A stretch of DNA of 50,999 nucleotides from Candidatus Pacearchaeota archaeon. GTDB lineage: Archaea > Nanobdellota > Nanobdellia > UBA10117 > JAFCGI01. The number at the start of each line of letters is the position of its first letter. The first letter of the stretch is position 1. The notes beneath the pieces were generated by a model, which worked only from the letters and a program-made list of their open reading frames with translations, did not search any database and was not told the origin of the DNA. The stretch is from the NCBI GenBank assembly GCA_017608235.1, contig JAFCGI010000008.1, forward strand, positions 1-50,999. The letters run 5' to 3'. Both the position numbers and the translations under genes were made by a program. Positions 38,671-46,725 of the stretch are shown here, one piece after another.

Positions 38671-38925
38671 TTAATCCTCCAGAATAAATTGAATACTCCT
38701 TGGGGTATTTACTATTTCATCTACTGCTTCTTTAATCTCTTTTATTTCTTTTTTGTACCAAGGATACTTTTTTCTTAAGTCTTCTCTGGTTAAGCAGCCC
38801 CAATAAGCTAACGCATGAAGAGGAGTATCACCATCATGATCTTTAACTTTATCAACAAGATTACTTTTTAATACTCCTAAATTACATCTTCTAGCTTCAT
38901 AAAAAATATTATCTTTAGTAATCAT
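38671..38925 (-). CDS. ANK cassette protein, single repeat
   Basis: At 84 residues this is one of the two smallest members (with 43916). The N-cap (NIFYEARRCNLGVLKSNLV) joins one repeat, DTPLHALAYWG, directly to the cap CLTREDLRKKYPW. An in-frame deletion of a repeat from a longer form is likely. Tail SIQFILED. Confidence 0.92.
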   Translation of the reverse strand: MITKDNIFYEARRCNLGVLKSNLVDKVKDHDGDTPLHALAYWGCLTREDLRKKYPWYKKEIKEIKEAVDEIVNTPRSIQFILED

Positions 38926-39269
38926 GAATCCTCCAGAATAAATCTAATTGAGGTCGGGGTATTTACAATTTCATCAACTGCTTCTTTAATCTCTTTTATT
39001 TCTTTTTTATACCAAGGATATTTTTTTCTTAAGTCTTCTTTAGATAGGTAGCCCCAATGAGCTAAGTCGTGCAGAGGAGTATCACCATCATGATCTTTAA
39101 CTTTATCAACAGATGGATGATTTAATACTTCTTTGACCCCTTCATAAGCTAAGTCATGAAGAGGAGTCCAACCATCATGATTTTTAACTGTATCAACTAG
39201 ATCACTCTTTAATATTTCTAAGTTACATCTTCTAGCTTCTTCAAAAATATTCTCTTTAGTGATTCTCAT
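38922..39269 (-). CDS. ANK cassette protein, 2 repeats
   Basis: Repeats are WTPLHDLAYEG and DTPLHDLAHWG, with KVKDHDGDTPLH as in the gene at 38671. The cap begins YLSKEDL. The tail SIRFILEDS overlaps the next ATG. Confidence 0.93.
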   Translation of the reverse strand: MRITKENIFEEARRCNLEILKSDLVDTVKNHDGWTPLHDLAYEGVKEVLNHPSVDKVKDHDGDTPLHDLAHWGYLSKEDLRKKYPWYKKEIKEIKEAVDEIVNTPTSIRFILEDS

Positions 39270-39271
39270 AA

Positions 39272-39602
39272 TTAATCCTCCAGAATAAATTGGATACTCT
39301 TTGGGGTATTTACAATTTCATCAACTGCTTCTTTAATATCTTTTATTTCTTTTTTATACCAAGGATACTTTTTTCTTAATGTGTTTCCCATAAGCTAATA
39401 CATAAAGAGGAGTTTCTCCTAAATTATCTTTAACTTTATCAACAGATGGATGATTTAATACTTTTTTGACCCCTTCCCAAGCTAGGTAATGAAGAGGAGT
39501 ACAATCATATTTATCTTTAACTTTATCTACAAGATCACTTCTCAATACTTCTAAATAATTCTTCTTCTCAATTTCATTAAAAATATTCTCTTTAGTAATC
39601 AT
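39272..39602 (-). pseudogene. ANK cassette gene broken by deletion in the C-cap
   Basis: Repeats CTPLHYLAWEG and ETPLYVLAYG are intact, then the frame runs into KHIKKKVSLV and a stop at 39354. The bases beyond still encode KKYPWYKKEIKD and SIQFILED in another frame, to the stop at 39272. A deletion removed the LTKEDL codons and shifted the frame. The ribosome site for the next gene remains. Confidence 0.85.
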
Positions 39603-39946
39603 GAATCCTCCAGAATAAATCTAACTGAATCAGGGGTATTTAGAATCTCTTCTACTGCTTCTTTAATATCTTTTATTTCTTTTTTGTACCAAGGATACTC
39701 TTTTCTTAAATCTTCTATGGTTAAGAGGTCTCTCCAAGCTAAGTAATAAAGAGGAGTCTGGCCATAGTTCGTTTTAACTTTATCAACAGATGGATGATCT
39801 AATACGTCTTTAACCCCTTTCCAAGCTAACCAGTGAAGAGGAGTATCACCATCATGATCTTTAACTGTATCGACTAAATCACTTTTCAATACTTCTAAAT
39901 AATTTCCTTTAACAATTTCATTAAAAATATTCTCTTTAGTAATCAT
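39599..39946 (-). CDS. ANK cassette protein, 2 repeats
   Basis: Repeats are DTPLHWLAWKG and QTPLYYLAWRD. The head has EIVKGNYLEVL. DKVKTNYGQ in the second loop is shared with the gene at 36662 (LVKTNYGQ). The cap is LRKEYPWYKKEI. Tail SVRFILEDS. Confidence 0.93.
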   Translation of the reverse strand: MITKENIFNEIVKGNYLEVLKSDLVDTVKDHDGDTPLHWLAWKGVKDVLDHPSVDKVKTNYGQTPLYYLAWRDLLTIEDLRKEYPWYKKEIKDIKEAVEEILNTPDSVRFILEDS

Positions 39947-40374
39947 GAATCCTCCAGAATAAATCTAATTGAATCAGGGGTATTTACAATTTCATCAACT
40001 GCTTCTTCAATATTCGTTATTTCTTTTTTATACCAAGGATACTTTTTTCTTAAGTCTTCTTTAGTTAAACAATTTTTATAAGCTAAGATATGAAGAGGAG
40101 TCCAACCATATTTATTTTGAACTTTATCAACAGATGGGTGGCTTAATACTTCTTTAACCCCTTTATGAGCTAAGAAATGAAGAGGAGTGCTGCCAATATT
40201 AGTTTTAACTAGATCAACAGAGGGATGACTTAATACTTCTTTGGCCCCATATCTAGCTAACCTATGAAGAGGAGTCTCCCCATCATAATCTTTAACTTTA
40301 TCAACTAGATCACTTTTCAATACTTCTAAATTACTTTTCTTAGCTTCATAAATTATATTCTCTTTAGTAATCAT
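39943..40374 (-). CDS. ANK cassette protein, 3 repeats
   Basis: Repeats are ETPLHRLARYG, STPLHFLAHKG and WTPLHILAYKN. AKEVLSHPSVDLVKTN shows a swapped helix end. The head is NIIYEAKKSN. Tail SIRFILEDS overlaps the next ATG. Confidence 0.93.
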   Translation of the reverse strand: MITKENIIYEAKKSNLEVLKSDLVDKVKDYDGETPLHRLARYGAKEVLSHPSVDLVKTNIGSTPLHFLAHKGVKEVLSHPSVDKVQNKYGWTPLHILAYKNCLTKEDLRKKYPWYKKEITNIEEAVDEIVNTPDSIRFILEDS

Positions 40375-40721
40375 GAATCCTCCAGAATAAATCTAACTGA
40401 ATCAGGGGTATTTACAATTTCATCAACTGCTACTCTTAAATCTTTTATTTCTTTTTTATACCAAGGATACTTTTTTCTCAAGTCTTCTACGGTAATGTAG
40501 CTATACCTATACCTAGCTAACCAATGTAGAGGAGTCTTACCATAATAATCTTTAACTTGATCTACAGAGGGATGACTTAATATTTCCTTAACCCCAACAT
40601 AAGCTAGCTCATGAAGAGGAGTCCAACCATAAGAATCTTTAGCTTTATCTACAAGATCACTTTTTAATACTTCTAAATTACTTTTCTTAGCTTCATCCCA
40701 GATATTCTCTTCAGTAATCAT
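40371..40721 (-). CDS. ANK cassette protein, 2 repeats
   Basis: Repeats are WTPLHELAYVG and KTPLHWLARYR; the second has two additional residues before the cap (YRYSYITVEDL), a small tandem duplication. The loop is DKAKDSYG. Tail SVRFILEDS. Confidence 0.92.
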   Translation of the reverse strand: MITEENIWDEAKKSNLEVLKSDLVDKAKDSYGWTPLHELAYVGVKEILSHPSVDQVKDYYGKTPLHWLARYRYSYITVEDLRKKYPWYKKEIKDLRVAVDEIVNTPDSVRFILEDS

Positions 40722-40723
40722 AA

Positions 40724-41149
40724 TTAATCCTCCAGAATAAATTGGATACTCTTTGGAGTATTTAGAATCTCTTCTACTGCATCTTCTAAATCTTTTATTT
40801 CTTTCTTATACCAAGGATACTTTTTTCTCAAGTCTTCTTTAGTTAAGTAGTTCCAATGTGCTAAATCATGAAGAGGAGTATAACCATATCTATCTTTAAC
40901 TTTATCAACAGATGGATGATTCAATATTTCTTTGACCCCAATATAAGCTAGTTCATGAAGAGGGGTATTCCCATCTTTAACTTTGTCAACAGATGGATGA
41001 TTTAATACTTCTTTGGCCCCATACCTAGCTAAGAGATGAAGAGGAGTCCAACCATTGTGATCTTTAACTGTGTCAACTAAATCACTTTTTAATACTTCTA
41101 AATAATTCTTCTTCTCAATTTCATCCCAAATATTCTCTTTAGTAATCAT
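40724..41149 (-). CDS. ANK cassette protein, 3 repeats
   Basis: Repeats are WTPLHLLARYG, NTPLHELAYIG and YTPLHDLAHWN. The loop before the second is shortened (KVKDGNTPLH), losing two residues. The linker reads LEDAVEEILNTP. Tail SIQFILED. Confidence 0.93.
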   Translation of the reverse strand: MITKENIWDEIEKKNYLEVLKSDLVDTVKDHNGWTPLHLLARYGAKEVLNHPSVDKVKDGNTPLHELAYIGVKEILNHPSVDKVKDRYGYTPLHDLAHWNYLTKEDLRKKYPWYKKEIKDLEDAVEEILNTPKSIQFILED

Positions 41150-41490
41150 GAATCCTCCAGAATAAATTTAACTGATGTCGGGGTATTTACAATCTCTTCT
41201 ACTGCGTTATAAACACTCCTTATTTCTTTTTTATACCAAGGATACTTTTTTCTTAAATCTTTTTTGGTTAGGGGGCCAGTTAAAGCTAACCAATGTAGAG
41301 GAGTCCTACCATCATTATCTTTAACTTGATCGACGGATGGATGATTTAATACTTCTTTGACCCCACGATAAGCTAGTTCATGAAGAGGAGTCCAACCAGC
41401 ATCATCTTTAACTGTATCAACTAGATCACTTTTCAATACTTCTAAATTTCTTTTCCTAGCTTCATTAATTATATTATCTTTAGTAATCAT
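41146..41490 (-). CDS. ANK cassette protein, 2 repeats
   Basis: Repeats are WTPLHELAYRG and RTPLHWLALTG. The head is MITKDNIINEARKRN, as in the gene at 45732. The cap starts PLTKKDL. Linker RSVYNAV. Tail SVKFILEDS overlaps the next ATG. Confidence 0.93.
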   Translation of the reverse strand: MITKDNIINEARKRNLEVLKSDLVDTVKDDAGWTPLHELAYRGVKEVLNHPSVDQVKDNDGRTPLHWLALTGPLTKKDLRKKYPWYKKEIRSVYNAVEEIVNTPTSVKFILEDS

Positions 41491-41492
41491 AA

Positions 41493-41834
41493 TTAATCCT
41501 CCAGAATAAATTTAATTGAGGTCGGGGTATTTACAATCTCTTCTACTGCTTCTCTGATATTTTTTATTTCTTTTTTATACCAAGGATACTTTTTTCTTAA
41601 ATCTTTTTTGGTGATGTGGTTATTCCAAGCTAAAAGACAAAGAGGAGTATTACCCGCAGCATCTTTAACTTTATCAACAGATGGATGATCTAATATTTCT
41701 TTGACCCATCCACAAGCTAGCTCATGAAGAGGAGTCCAACTATTTTTTCCTCTAGCTTTATCAACTAGATCACTTTTTAATACTTCTAAATTACATCTTT
41801 TAGCTTCTTCAAAAATATTATCTTTAGTAATCAT
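41493..41834 (-). CDS. ANK cassette protein, 2 repeats
   Basis: DKARGKNSWTPLHELACGW opens the repeats; this ARxKNSW loop is shared with 41837, 49562 and the broken gene at 2529. The second repeat is NTPLCLLAWNN (Cys for His). Tail SIKFILED; the next ATG follows by 2 bases. Confidence 0.92.
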   Translation of the reverse strand: MITKDNIFEEAKRCNLEVLKSDLVDKARGKNSWTPLHELACGWVKEILDHPSVDKVKDAAGNTPLCLLAWNNHITKKDLRKKYPWYKKEIKNIREAVEEIVNTPTSIKFILED

Positions 41835-41836
41835 AC

Positions 41837-42181
41837 TTAATCCTCCAGAATAAATCTAACTGAGGTCGGGGTATTCTCAATCTCTTCTACTGCTTTCATA
41901 ATATATTTTATTTCTTTTTTATACCAAGGATACTTTTTTCTTAAGTCTTCTTTAGTTAAGTGGCTTTTAAAAGCTAAGAGATGAAGAGGAGTCCAATCAT
42001 TATTATTTTTAACTTTATCAACAGATGGATGATCTAATATTTCTTTGACCCCGCACCTAGCTAAAACATGAAGAGGAGTCCAACTATTTTTTGCTCTAGC
42101 TTTATCAACTAGATCACTTTTTAATATTTCTAAGTTACATCTTCTAGCTTCATCAAAAATATTCTCTTTAGTGATTCTCAT
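41837..42181 (-). CDS. ANK cassette protein, 2 repeats
   Basis: Repeats are WTPLHVLARCG and WTPLHLLAFKS, the first after DKARAKNS. The gene parallels its downstream neighbour at 41493 over the first repeat but differs in the second. The linker is KYIMKAVEEIENTP. Tail SVRFILED. Confidence 0.93.
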   Translation of the reverse strand: MRITKENIFDEARRCNLEILKSDLVDKARAKNSWTPLHVLARCGVKEILDHPSVDKVKNNNDWTPLHLLAFKSHLTKEDLRKKYPWYKKEIKYIMKAVEEIENTPTSVRFILED

Positions 42182-42183
42182 AA

Positions 42184-42612
42184 CTAATCCTCCAGAATAA
42201 ATCTAATTGATGCTGGGGTATTTAGAATCTCTTCTACTGCTTCATAAACACTCCTTATTTCTTTTTTGTACCAAGGATACTTTTTTCTTAAGTCTTCTTT
42301 AGTTAAACAATCTTTATGAGTTAAGATATGAAGAGGAGTATAACCATATATATCTTTAACTTGATCAACAGATGGATGACTTAATACTTCTTTGGCCCCA
42401 TATCTAGCTAGCCAGTGAAGAGGAGTACTTCCATAACTGTTTTTAACTTGATCAACGGATGGATGATTCAATACTTCTTTAACCCCTTTTAAAGCTAATT
42501 CATGAAGAGGAGTCCAACCATGCTGATTTTTAACTTTATCAACTAGATCACTTTTTAATACTTCTAAATTACATCTTTTAGCTTCTTCAAAAATATTCTC
42601 TTTAGTAATCAT
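42184..42612 (-). CDS. ANK cassette protein, 3 repeats
   Basis: The head and first repeat (EEAKRCN, VKNQHGWTPLHELALKG) match the gene at 43479. The others are STPLHWLARYG and YTPLHILTHKD. The linker is RSVYEAVEEILNTP. Tail SIRFILED. Confidence 0.93.
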   Translation of the reverse strand: MITKENIFEEAKRCNLEVLKSDLVDKVKNQHGWTPLHELALKGVKEVLNHPSVDQVKNSYGSTPLHWLARYGAKEVLSHPSVDQVKDIYGYTPLHILTHKDCLTKEDLRKKYPWYKKEIRSVYEAVEEILNTPASIRFILED

Positions 42613-42614
42613 AA

Positions 42615-43139
42615 TTAATCCTCCAGAATAAACTTAACTGAATCAGGGGTATTAATAATCTCTTCTATTGCTTCTTCTAAAATATTCTTTATTTCTTTTT
42701 TATACCAAGGAAAACGTTCTCTTAAATCTTTTTTGGTTAAACAATCTTTATGAGCTAACCAATGTAAAGGAGTCTCACCATAATTATCTTTAACTATATC
42801 AACCGATGGATGGTTGAGTACTTCTTTGACCCCAGCATAAGCTAGTTCATGAAGAGGAGTCCTACCATCATAATCTTTAACTTTATCAATAGATGGATGG
42901 GAAAGTGCGTTAACAATGCCATGATAAGCTAAGATATGAAGAGGAGTCCAATCATCATTATCTTTAACTTTATCAACAGATGGATGTTTAAGCACTTTCT
43001 TGACCTTTTTATCAGCTAAGTAATGAAGAGGAGTATTACCATATTTATTTTTAACTTGATCAACAAGATCACTTTTCAATACTTCTAAATAATTCTTCTT
43101 TTTAATTTCATCCCAGATATTCTCTTTAGTGATTTTCAT
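42615..43139 (-). CDS. ANK cassette protein, 4 repeats
   Basis: The start is ATG 43139. Repeats are NTPLHYLADKK, WTPLHILAYHG, RTPLHELAYAG and ETPLHWLAHKD. The second continues IVNALSHPSID, a helix shared only with 43479. The linker has an extra Glu (ILEEAIEEI). Tail SVKFILED. Confidence 0.92.
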   Translation of the reverse strand: MKITKENIWDEIKKKNYLEVLKSDLVDQVKNKYGNTPLHYLADKKVKKVLKHPSVDKVKDNDDWTPLHILAYHGIVNALSHPSIDKVKDYDGRTPLHELAYAGVKEVLNHPSVDIVKDNYGETPLHWLAHKDCLTKKDLRERFPWYKKEIKNILEEAIEEIINTPDSVKFILED

Positions 43140-43140
43140 G

Positions 43141-43482
43141 TTAATCCTCCAGAATAAATTTAACTGAATCAGGGGTATTTGCAATCTCATTTATTGCTTT
43201 ATAAATATTCTTTATTTCTTTTTTGTACCAAGGATATTTCTTTCTTAAGTCTTCTTTAGTTAAGTGGCCCCAATGAGCTAAGAAATGAAGAGGAGTCCAA
43301 CCATGAGAATTTTTAACTTTATTAACGGATGGATGATCTAATACTTCTTTGACCTCATGATTAGCTAAGGAATGAAGAGGAGTCCAACCATCTTCATCTT
43401 TAACTTTATCGACCAGATCACTTTTTAATACTTCTAAATTACTTTTCCTAGCTTCATCCCAAATATTCTCTTTAGTAATCAT
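43141..43482 (-). CDS. ANK cassette protein, 2 repeats
   Basis: Repeats are WTPLHSLANHE and WTPLHFLAHWG, with HPSVNKVKNSHG between. The linker reads NEIANTP. Tail SVKFILED. The ATG overlaps the previous stop. Confidence 0.93.
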   Translation of the reverse strand: MITKENIWDEARKSNLEVLKSDLVDKVKDEDGWTPLHSLANHEVKEVLDHPSVNKVKNSHGWTPLHFLAHWGHLTKEDLRKKYPWYKKEIKNIYKAINEIANTPDSVKFILED

Positions 43483-43913
43483 GAATCCTCCAGAATAAAT
43501 CTAACTGAGGTCGGGGTATTTACAATCTCATCAACTGCTTTCAAAATATTCTTTATTTCTTTTTTGTACCAAGGATATTTTTTTATCAAGTCTTCTTTAG
43601 TTAAGTAGTCCTCTTCAGCTAACCCGGGAAGATGAGTCCAACCTTTATTATCTTTAACTTTATCAACAGATGGATGGGAAAGTGCGTTAACAATGCACCT
43701 ATGAGCTAACTTGTGAAGAGGAGTCCAACCATCTTTATCTTTAACTATATCAACAGAGGGATGACTTAATATTTCCTTAACCCCTTTTAAAGCTAATTCA
43801 TGAAGAGGAGTCCAACTATGCTGATTTTTAACTTTATCAACTAGATCACTTTTTAATACTTCTAAATTACATCTTTTAGCTTCTTCAAAAATATTCTCTT
43901 TAGTGATTCTCAT
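43479..43913 (-). CDS. ANK cassette protein, 3 repeats
   Basis: Repeats are WTPLHELALKG, WTPLHKLAHRC (with IVNALSHPSVD) and a decayed WTHLPGLAEED, where TPLH is lost. The cap is KEDLIKKYPW. It shares segments with both 42184 and 42615, consistent with a mosaic origin. Tail SVRFILEDS. Confidence 0.92.
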   Translation of the reverse strand: MRITKENIFEEAKRCNLEVLKSDLVDKVKNQHSWTPLHELALKGVKEILSHPSVDIVKDKDGWTPLHKLAHRCIVNALSHPSVDKVKDNKGWTHLPGLAEEDYLTKEDLIKKYPWYKKEIKNILKAVDEIVNTPTSVRFILEDS

Positions 43914-43915
43914 AA

Positions 43916-44170
43916 TTAATCCTCCAGAATAAATCTAACTGAATCAGGGGTATTAATAATCTCTTCTATTGCTTCTTCAATATTTGTTATTTCTTTTTTG
44001 TACCAAGGATACTTTTTTCTTAAATCTTCTTTAGTTAAGTGGCCCCAAAAAGCTAGTTCATGAAGAGGAGTCCAACCATCTTCATCTTTAACTTGATCAA
44101 CAAGATCACTTTTTAATACTTCTAAATAATTTCTTTTAGCTTCTTTAAAAATATTCTCTTTAGTAATCAT
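43916..44170 (-). CDS. ANK cassette protein, single repeat
   Basis: Only one repeat, WTPLHELAFWG, lies between the N-cap (FKEAKRNYLEVL) and the cap HLTKEDLRKKYPW. At 84 residues it matches the size of 38671. Tail SVRFILED; 2 bases from the preceding stop. Confidence 0.92.
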   Translation of the reverse strand: MITKENIFKEAKRNYLEVLKSDLVDQVKDEDGWTPLHELAFWGHLTKEDLRKKYPWYKKEITNIEEAIEEIINTPDSVRFILED

Positions 44171-44511
44171 GAATCCTCCAGAATAAATTGGATACTCTTT
44201 GGGGTATTTACAATTTCATCAACTGCTACTTCAATATTCTTTATTTCTTTTTTATACCAAGGATATTTTTCTCTTAAGTCTTTCTTAGTTAAACAATTTT
44301 TATAAGCTAAGATATGAAGAGGAGTCTGACCCCTCCTATCTTTAACTTTATCAACAGATGGATGACTTAATACATCTTTGACCCCTTCCATAGCTAAAAA
44401 ATGAAGAGGAGTATTACCATAATTATCTTTAACTTTATTGACTAGATCATTTTTTAATACTTCTAAATTACATCTTTCAGTTTCATCCCAAATATTATCT
44501 TTAGTAATCAT
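44167..44511 (-). CDS. ANK cassette protein, 2 repeats
   Basis: Repeats are NTPLHFLAMEG and QTPLHILAYKN. The head (NIWDETERCNLEVLKNDLVN) and last repeat with cap (RGQTPLHILAYKNCLTKKDL) are nearly those of 45388, while the first repeat matches one in 44514: a clear mosaic. Tail SIQFILEDS. Confidence 0.93.
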   Translation of the reverse strand: MITKDNIWDETERCNLEVLKNDLVNKVKDNYGNTPLHFLAMEGVKDVLSHPSVDKVKDRRGQTPLHILAYKNCLTKKDLREKYPWYKKEIKNIEVAVDEIVNTPKSIQFILEDS

Positions 44512-44513
44512 AA

Positions 44514-44948
44514 TTAATCCTCCAAAATAAATCTAACTGAATCAGGGGTATTAACGATCTCTTCTACTGCTCCTTCAATATTCTTTATTTCTTTTTTATA
44601 CCAAGGATATTTTTTTCTTAAGTCTTCTTTAGTTAGATACCCTTTCCCAGCAAAGTAATGAAGAGGAGTCCAACCATCTTCATCTTTTACTTTATCAACA
44701 GATGGATGGTGAAGTACTTCTTTGACCCCTTCCATAGCTAAAAAATGAAGAGGAGTATTACCATAATTATCTTTAACTTTGTCTACAGATGGATGATTTA
44801 ATACTTCTTTGACTTTTCTATAAGCTAAGAAATGAAGAGGAGTATAACCATCTTCATCTTTAACTTTATCGACCAGATCACTTTTTAATACTTCTAAATA
44901 TCTTTCTTTATCTAATTCTTTAAAAATATTCTTTTTAGTGATTCTCAT
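44514..44948 (-). CDS. ANK cassette protein, 3 repeats
   Basis: Repeats are YTPLHFLAYRK, NTPLHFLAMEG and WTPLHYFAGKG. The head is MRITKKNIFKELDKERYLEVL. The Leu codon of FILED is TTG (TTTTGGAGG). Tail SVRFILED. Confidence 0.93.
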   Translation of the reverse strand: MRITKKNIFKELDKERYLEVLKSDLVDKVKDEDGYTPLHFLAYRKVKEVLNHPSVDKVKDNYGNTPLHFLAMEGVKEVLHHPSVDKVKDEDGWTPLHYFAGKGYLTKEDLRKKYPWYKKEIKNIEGAVEEIVNTPDSVRFILED

Positions 44949-44950
44949 AA

Positions 44951-45385
44951 TTAATCCTCCAGAATAAATCTAACTGAATCAGGAGTATTTAGAATCTCTT
45001 CTACTGCTTTGAAAAAATTCTTTATTTCTTTTTTATACCAAGGATACTTTTTTCTCAAATCTTTTTTGGTTAAGCGGCCATACCTAGCTAAGTAATAAAG
45101 AGGAGTCCAACCCGCAGCATTTTTAACTTGATCAACAGAGGGATGATTGAGTACTTCTTTGACCCCGTCACAAGCTAAATCATGAAGAGGAGTATCTCCA
45201 TAATGATCTTTAACTTGATCAACGGATGGATGACTTAATATTTCTTTGACACTTTTATAAGCCAATACATGAAGAGGAGTCCTACCATCATAATCTTTAA
45301 CTTGATCAACAAGATCACTTTTTAATACTTCTAAATAATTCTTCTTTTTAATTTCTTTAAAAATATTCTCTTTAGTGATTCTCAT
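44951..45385 (-). CDS. ANK cassette protein, 3 repeats
   Basis: Repeats are RTPLHVLAYKS, DTPLHDLACDG and WTPLYYLARYG, the last after DQVKNAAG. The linker is KNFFKAVEEILNTP. Tail SVRFILED. Confidence 0.93.
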   Translation of the reverse strand: MRITKENIFKEIKKKNYLEVLKSDLVDQVKDYDGRTPLHVLAYKSVKEILSHPSVDQVKDHYGDTPLHDLACDGVKEVLNHPSVDQVKNAAGWTPLYYLARYGRLTKKDLRKKYPWYKKEIKNFFKAVEEILNTPDSVRFILED

Positions 45386-45387
45386 AA

Positions 45388-45729
45388 TTAATCCTCCAGA
45401 ATAAATCTAATTGATGTCGGGGTATTGGTGATTTCATCTATTGCTATCCAAAGATTCTTTATTTCTTTTTTATACCAAGGATACTTTTCTCTTAAGTCTT
45501 TCTTAGTTAAACAATTTTTATAAGCTAAGATATGAAGAGGAGTCTGACCCCTATTATCTTTAACTTTATCAACAGAAGAATGACTAAATACTTTTTTGAC
45601 CCCGCACCAAGCTAAGTAATGAAGAGGAGTCCAACTATCAGAATCTTTAACTTTATTGACTAGATCACTTTTTAATACTTCTAAATTACATCTTTCAGTT
45701 TCATCCCAAATATTATCTTTAGTAATCAT
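45388..45729 (-). CDS. ANK cassette protein, 2 repeats
   Basis: Repeats are WTPLHYLAWCG and QTPLHILAYKN; HSSVDKVKD replaces HPSVD. It differs from 44167 mainly in the first repeat. The linker reads LWIAIDEITNTP. Tail SIRFILED. Confidence 0.93.
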   Translation of the reverse strand: MITKDNIWDETERCNLEVLKSDLVNKVKDSDSWTPLHYLAWCGVKKVFSHSSVDKVKDNRGQTPLHILAYKNCLTKKDLREKYPWYKKEIKNLWIAIDEITNTPTSIRFILED

Positions 45730-45731
45730 AA

Positions 45732-46163
45732 TTAATCCTCCAGAATAAATCTAATTGAATCAGGGGTATTAACGATCTCTTCTACTGCTTTGAAAATATT
45801 CTTTATTTCTTTTTTATACCAAGGATACTTTTTTCTTAAATCTTTTTTGGTTAAGCAATCCTTTACAGCTAAGTAATAAAGAGGAGTCCAACCATAATGA
45901 TCTTTAACTTGATCTACAGATAGATGATCTAATATTTCTTTGACCCCTTTCCAAGCTAACCAGTGAAGAGGAGTCCAACCGTATTTATTTTGAACTTGAT
46001 CAACAGATGGATGATTGAGTACTTCTATAACCCCTTTATTAGCTAGCTCATGAAGAGGAGTATAACCATAAGAATTTTTAACTTTATCGACCAGATCACT
46101 TTTTAATACTTTTAAATTTCTTTTCCTAGCTTCATTAATTATATTATCCTTAGTGATTCTCAT
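45732..46163 (-). CDS. ANK cassette protein, 3 repeats, first of block C
   Basis: Repeats are YTPLHELANKG, WTPLHWLAWKG and WTPLYYLAVKD. As first gene after the repressor it lacks the GGAGGATT leader; AAGG and an ATGA overlap with the repressor stop are used instead. The head is NIINEARKRN. Tail SIRFILED. Confidence 0.93.
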   Translation of the reverse strand: MRITKDNIINEARKRNLKVLKSDLVDKVKNSYGYTPLHELANKGVIEVLNHPSVDQVQNKYGWTPLHWLAWKGVKEILDHLSVDQVKDHYGWTPLYYLAVKDCLTKKDLRKKYPWYKKEIKNIFKAVEEIVNTPDSIRFILED

Positions 46164-46510
46164 TGTTTAAACCTTATCTCATCTTTAGCTTTTTTCAATA
46201 ACTTATTTAAACTGTTTTTACGCCTCCTAAGTGATTTTTGTTGATCTCCTATCTCTGATATCTGATTGGAGTAATTAATTATTTTTTCCCTGATATTAAA
46301 AGTACTCTCTATCTTACCCAATATAAACCATTCTACTTTTATGTTCAACTCCTTCGCTATTCTATAAAGAATAACAACAGGGGGAGATTCTTTACCATTT
46401 TCATAGTTAATTATTGATCCTCCTATCAACTTTCCTAGTTGCTTCTGAGTCTTACCCCTAAATAATCGGGCCTTCTTTATTCTCTCGGATATCTCCATTA
46501 ATCTCTCCAT
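46160..46510 (-). CDS. XRE/Cro-CI-type transcriptional regulator
   Basis: A 116-residue protein. The N-terminal helix-turn-helix is typical: ISERIKKARLFRGKTQKQLGKL, GGSIINYENGKESPPVVILYRIAKELNI. A C-terminal coiled stretch (EIGDQQKSLRRRKNSLNKLLKKAKDEI) could mediate dimerisation. Two ATGs, 46510 and 46498, each follow a GGAGA 6 bases upstream, so two starts are possible. It overlaps the first block C gene by 4 bases (ATGA), placing it at the head of the long ANK operon. I infer that it controls that operon, perhaps through the repeats upstream. Confidence 0.82.
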   Translation of the reverse strand: MERLMEISERIKKARLFRGKTQKQLGKLIGGSIINYENGKESPPVVILYRIAKELNIKVEWFILGKIESTFNIREKIINYSNQISEIGDQQKSLRRRKNSLNKLLKKAKDEIRFKQ

Positions 46511-46710
46511 TAATATCTCCTAGATGTTTAAATTATCTTCTCTAATTATATAAATGAGTAATGTTCTATATCCTAAATAAATCTCCTTAAAGTTTATTGG
46601 TTTCAAGAACTTGTGAGTTATATAAAATATTTACTTTCTACTGTCCAATTAAAAACATTAGATTCTATAGATAGTACATAGTTCATATCATCTGGGGACG
46701 ATTCTGATCT

Positions 46711-46725
46711 TTGCGGGACAGGGAA
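46711..46725 (-). promoter_or_regulatory. Conserved TTCCCTGTCCCGCAA element, copy 4
   Basis: A perfect copy on the minus strand, about 200 bases upstream of the repressor gene and within the non-coding region. A short open frame across it (46683-46865) is not convincing. Confidence 0.45.

Noticed and set aside
46621-46650. Promoter TTGGAC-N17-TTATAT for the repressor on the minus strand
   Set aside because: Only half of the consensus bases match at both boxes, little better than chance in AT-rich DNA.
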